Assembly: GCA_021108215.1 (NCBI GenBank)
Contig: JAIORK010000028.1
Location: 62,001-126,000 of the forward strand
Reading direction: 5' to 3'
DNA from: a bacterium
GTDB taxonomy: Bacteria; Oederibacteriota; JAAXVQ01; JAUVAV01
Length of the DNA stretch: 64,000 bases
Shown piece after piece: positions 62,518 through 64,000 of this stretch (position 1 is the stretch's first letter; every line of letters begins with the position of its first letter). The position numbers and the translations under genes are program-made. The notes under the pieces were generated by a model, which saw nothing but the letters and a program-made list of their open reading frames with translations, searched no databases and was not told the DNA's origin.

Positions 62518-63126
62518 TCACCGTCGTTGCATGCGGCGGAGCACGCCGATCACAATTCCCTGAATATGCAGGTCACCCTCACTTATATAAATAGGCTGCA
62601 TGGCGGCATTGGCAGGCTGCAACCGTACCCGCCCGGCTTCGCGGTAGAGACGCTTGACCGTGGCTTCGTTCTCGATCAATGCCACAACAATTTCACCGTT
62701 ATCCGCACGGTTACGCTTTTCTACAATAATATGATCGCCGTCCAAAATATGGTCCTCGATCATAGAATCACCTTTGACCGTAAGCACAAAGGTCTCACCC
62801 CGTCCGAGCATGTCCTCCGGCAGCACAACACTTTCCGGCTGTTCCAGCGCCTCTATCGGCGATCCGGCTGCCACCATACCGAGCATGGGGACCTCCCAGG
62901 CACGCGGAACATCTTCGGGCTCCCTGACCTCTACATGCCGGGCCCGCCCCTCTTCGCGCGAGAGCATGCCTTTTTCCTCCAGTGTCTTCAAATGCTTATG
63001 CACCGTGGCCACTGATGAAAGCCCAAAATGTTCTCCAATCTCGCGCAAGGTCGGGGCATAGCCATTGGCGGTGATTGAGTGTTGTACAAAATCCAGAATC
63101 TCTTTCTGCTTTCTTGTAAGCGCCAT
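62518..63126 (-). CDS. lexA: LexA SOS repressor
   Basis: 202 residues. N-terminal winged helix (P-T-L-R-E-I-G-E-H-F-G-L-S-S-V-A-T-V-H-K-H). Autoproteolysis site Ala87-Gly88 (V-A-A-G-S-P-I), catalytic Ser121 (G-D-S-M-I) and Lys158 (A-T-V-K-R-L). RecA-stimulated self-cleavage derepresses the SOS regulon. GAGG precedes the ATG. The upstream region is occupied from 17 bp away by a 100-bp inverted-repeat arm, so the promoter must lie in or beyond that repeat. Confidence 0.96.
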   Translation of the reverse strand: MALTRKQKEILDFVQHSITANGYAPTLREIGEHFGLSSVATVHKHLKTLEEKGMLSREEGRARHVEVREPEDVPRAWEVPMLGMVAAGSPIEALEQPESVVLPEDMLGRGETFVLTVKGDSMIEDHILDGDHIIVEKRNRADNGEIVVALIENEATVKRLYREAGRVRLQPANAAMQPIYISEGDLHIQGIVIGVLRRMQRR

Positions 63127-63144
63127 TTCAAAACCTCATTTCTA

Positions 63145-63242
63145 GCTCTCTATTTTGTAGAGAGCGGGGGTTCGGGGGCGAAGCCCCTGAATCGAATAGG
63201 GGGGGCCAGCAGAACGCATCGGCGTTCGCGTCGGGGGGACCT
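63145..63242. repeat. Long inverted-repeat arm, left
   Basis: About 98 bp, GC-rich, near-complementary to 63717-63816 (for example ggccagcagaacgcatcggc against gccgatgcgttttgctggcc). The two arms enclose the Cdd1-like gene. Confidence 0.8.
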
Positions 63243-63260
63243 ACGACCTAAGGAAGTCCC

Positions 63261-63581
63261 TTACGATCCCCCATCCGGTCGGGGCGGTCCCTCCGAAGGC
63301 TCGCCGTTTTGCTCCTTCCAATTCCACCATTTCAGTAAATGCGGTTGATGGTGTTGGCAAGAGGCAAAGTATACCGCACAGCGAAATACATACAACATAC
63401 AGCGGTCAACCTGTTTGCCTTGGTGAGCACAAAGCTGCATGTAGAGTGCTTCCGCACGTTTATTTTTCAAATCATCAATCCCCCGAATGCCCATGTCCCA
63501 GAGATCCTTGGCAATCGCGTCCCCCACGCCTGGGATCTGTTTGAGTTCTTTCAGGGTTATATTTTTTTCCGAGAGCTTCAT
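63261..63581 (-). CDS. Cdd1-type helix-hairpin-helix protein
   Basis: 106 residues. Residues 10-85 match the 'pathogenicity locus' Cdd1 family: L-K-Q-I-P-G-V-G-D-A-I-A-K-D-L-W-D-M-G-I, Y-M-Q-L-C, D-R-C-M-L-Y-V-F-R-C-A-V-Y-F-A, with a terminal L-L-K-W-W-N-W-K where relatives end. The last 15 or so residues (G-E-P-S-E-G-P-P-R-P) look like read-through into GC-rich repeat sequence. AGGATGAT precedes the ATG. The helix-hairpin-helix suggests DNA binding; function unknown. Confidence 0.85.
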   Translation of the reverse strand: MKLSEKNITLKELKQIPGVGDAIAKDLWDMGIRGIDDLKNKRAEALYMQLCAHQGKQVDRCMLYVFRCAVYFASCQHHQPHLLKWWNWKEQNGEPSEGPPRPDGGS

Positions 63582-63604
63582 ATTATATCATCCTTTGTTT
63601 TAGA

Positions 63605-63689
63605 AGAGAGGGCGGGTGTGGTAGTAGGCAAGGCGCCCTCTCTCCCAGCTTGGCGGAAAGTCAGGGGACTAATGCCGTCTTTCCGCCAA
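63605..63689. repeat. Two short hairpins upstream of the Cdd1-like gene
   Basis: agagagggcg/cgccctctct (63605-63614, 63634-63643) and ttggcggaaag/ctttccgccaa (63650-63660, 63679-63689), both perfect. Confidence 0.65.
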
Positions 63690-64000
63690 CACAAGCGGAG
63701 CTTTCGGGGGAACCGAAGGTTCCCCCGACGCAAACGCCGATGCGTTTTGCTGGCCCCTCCTATCCGAATCGGGGGCTACCGCCCCCGAACCCCCGCTCTC
63801 CATAAAAATAGAGAGCCGATTATCTGTGTATACCTCACCGCGGTCCGGCATCTGCGCAGCAATCAATTCAAAGGGATCTTCCATATTAGGAAATTCGCGA
63901 CTCACCGCCTTTTTTGTAAATGGCTGATTAGGCGTTGTCGCCACCATGGCCAGGGGCAGCGCCATCTGCACACGACTTCCAATGACCGGAACCCGAACCG
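63669..64000 (-). CDS. Partial C-terminal coding region of an unknown protein, extended through a repeat arm
   Basis: An open frame enters from the right edge (V-R-V-P-V-I-G-S-R-V-Q-M-A-L-P-L) and continues to a stop at 63669. Residues up to about the F-M-E-S-G segment look like natural protein; beyond that it reads through the inverted-repeat arm. The start is outside the window. Family unknown; the chance that this frame is not the true one is sizeable. Confidence 0.4.
   Translation of the reverse strand, partial: VRVPVIGSRVQMALPLAMVATTPNQPFTKKAVSREFPNMEDPFELIAAQMPDRGEVYTDNRLSIFMESGGSGAVAPDSDRRGQQNASAFASGEPSVPPKAPLVLAERRH
63717..63816. repeat. Long inverted-repeat arm, right
   Basis: About 100 bp, partner of 63145-63242 with roughly 10-15 percent differences by eye. 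See the left arm. Confidence 0.8.

Overview
The window reads as a chromosomal segment of an uncultured Gram-negative bacterium. The evidence is outer-membrane biogenesis genes (three SurA/parvulin-type periplasmic proteins, lipoproteins, a PorV-like barrel), an MEP isoprenoid pathway (dxr, ispG), and secreted proteins with long Thr/Pro linkers and C-terminal domains resembling type IX sorting domains. That mix is typical of FCB-related or deep-branching candidate phyla; this placement is an inference from gene content. Codon use is standard and TGA is a normal stop. I found no rRNA, no tRNA and no CRISPR array. Nearly all genes lie on the minus strand.

Region by region. 1-4532: a giant secreted repeat protein running off the left edge. 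4.6-11 kb: an accessory zone with a decayed REP-associated transposase, a DUF2784 membrane protein, a HigBA-like toxin-antitoxin pair, a secreted beta-helix protein with a sorting-like domain, and three copies of a roughly 235-bp MITE with about 30-bp terminal inverted repeats. 11-15.5 kb: a small membrane protein, two paralogous GT4 glycosyltransferases and proS. 16-25.4 kb: a lipoprotein beta-propeller followed by the conserved cluster rpsB-tsf-pyrH-frr-uppS-cdsA-dxr-rseP-ispG (transcribed right to left), joining translation, ribosome recycling, undecaprenyl and isoprenoid synthesis, phospholipid activation and envelope-stress proteolysis. 25.5-33.2 kb: argC, the SurA-like trio and mfd. 33.6-39.3 kb: a predicted zinc protease/beta-propeller/barrel protein, and divergently a gingipain-like C25 protease with a sorting-like domain. 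39.6-43.6 kb: a defence/toxin island with a Fic protein flanked by direct repeats, a HigBA locus whose toxin carries an in-frame stop, an ATPase with a DUF4143 domain, and a HEPN/MNT pair. 43.8-53.2 kb: PorV-like protein and the complete F-type ATP synthase operon (DUF151-atpZ-atpI-B-E-F-H-A-G-D-C), whose c subunit carries the sodium-binding signature. 53.3-64 kb: AMMECR1, a CsgG/LpoB-like lipoprotein, an MBL-fold hydrolase, a PAP2 phosphatase, a large acidic single-pass membrane protein with an Fn3-like end, a Y-family polymerase, a GxxExxY protein, lexA and a Cdd1-type helix-hairpin-helix protein flanked by 100-bp inverted repeats.

How it fits together. The secreted proteins, the PorV-like barrel and the SurA proteins suggest a protein export and surface-display programme. 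A second theme is the density of dispersed repeats: MITEs, two palindromic REP-like families, a CTCTGCGGTGAA family and long inverted arms. Several genes end inside these repeats, so repeat insertion has been reshaping gene 3' ends here. Start codons were moved from the longest reading frame wherever a Shine-Dalgarno sequence, a 4-nt overlap or family length favoured another choice; these decisions are noted per gene.
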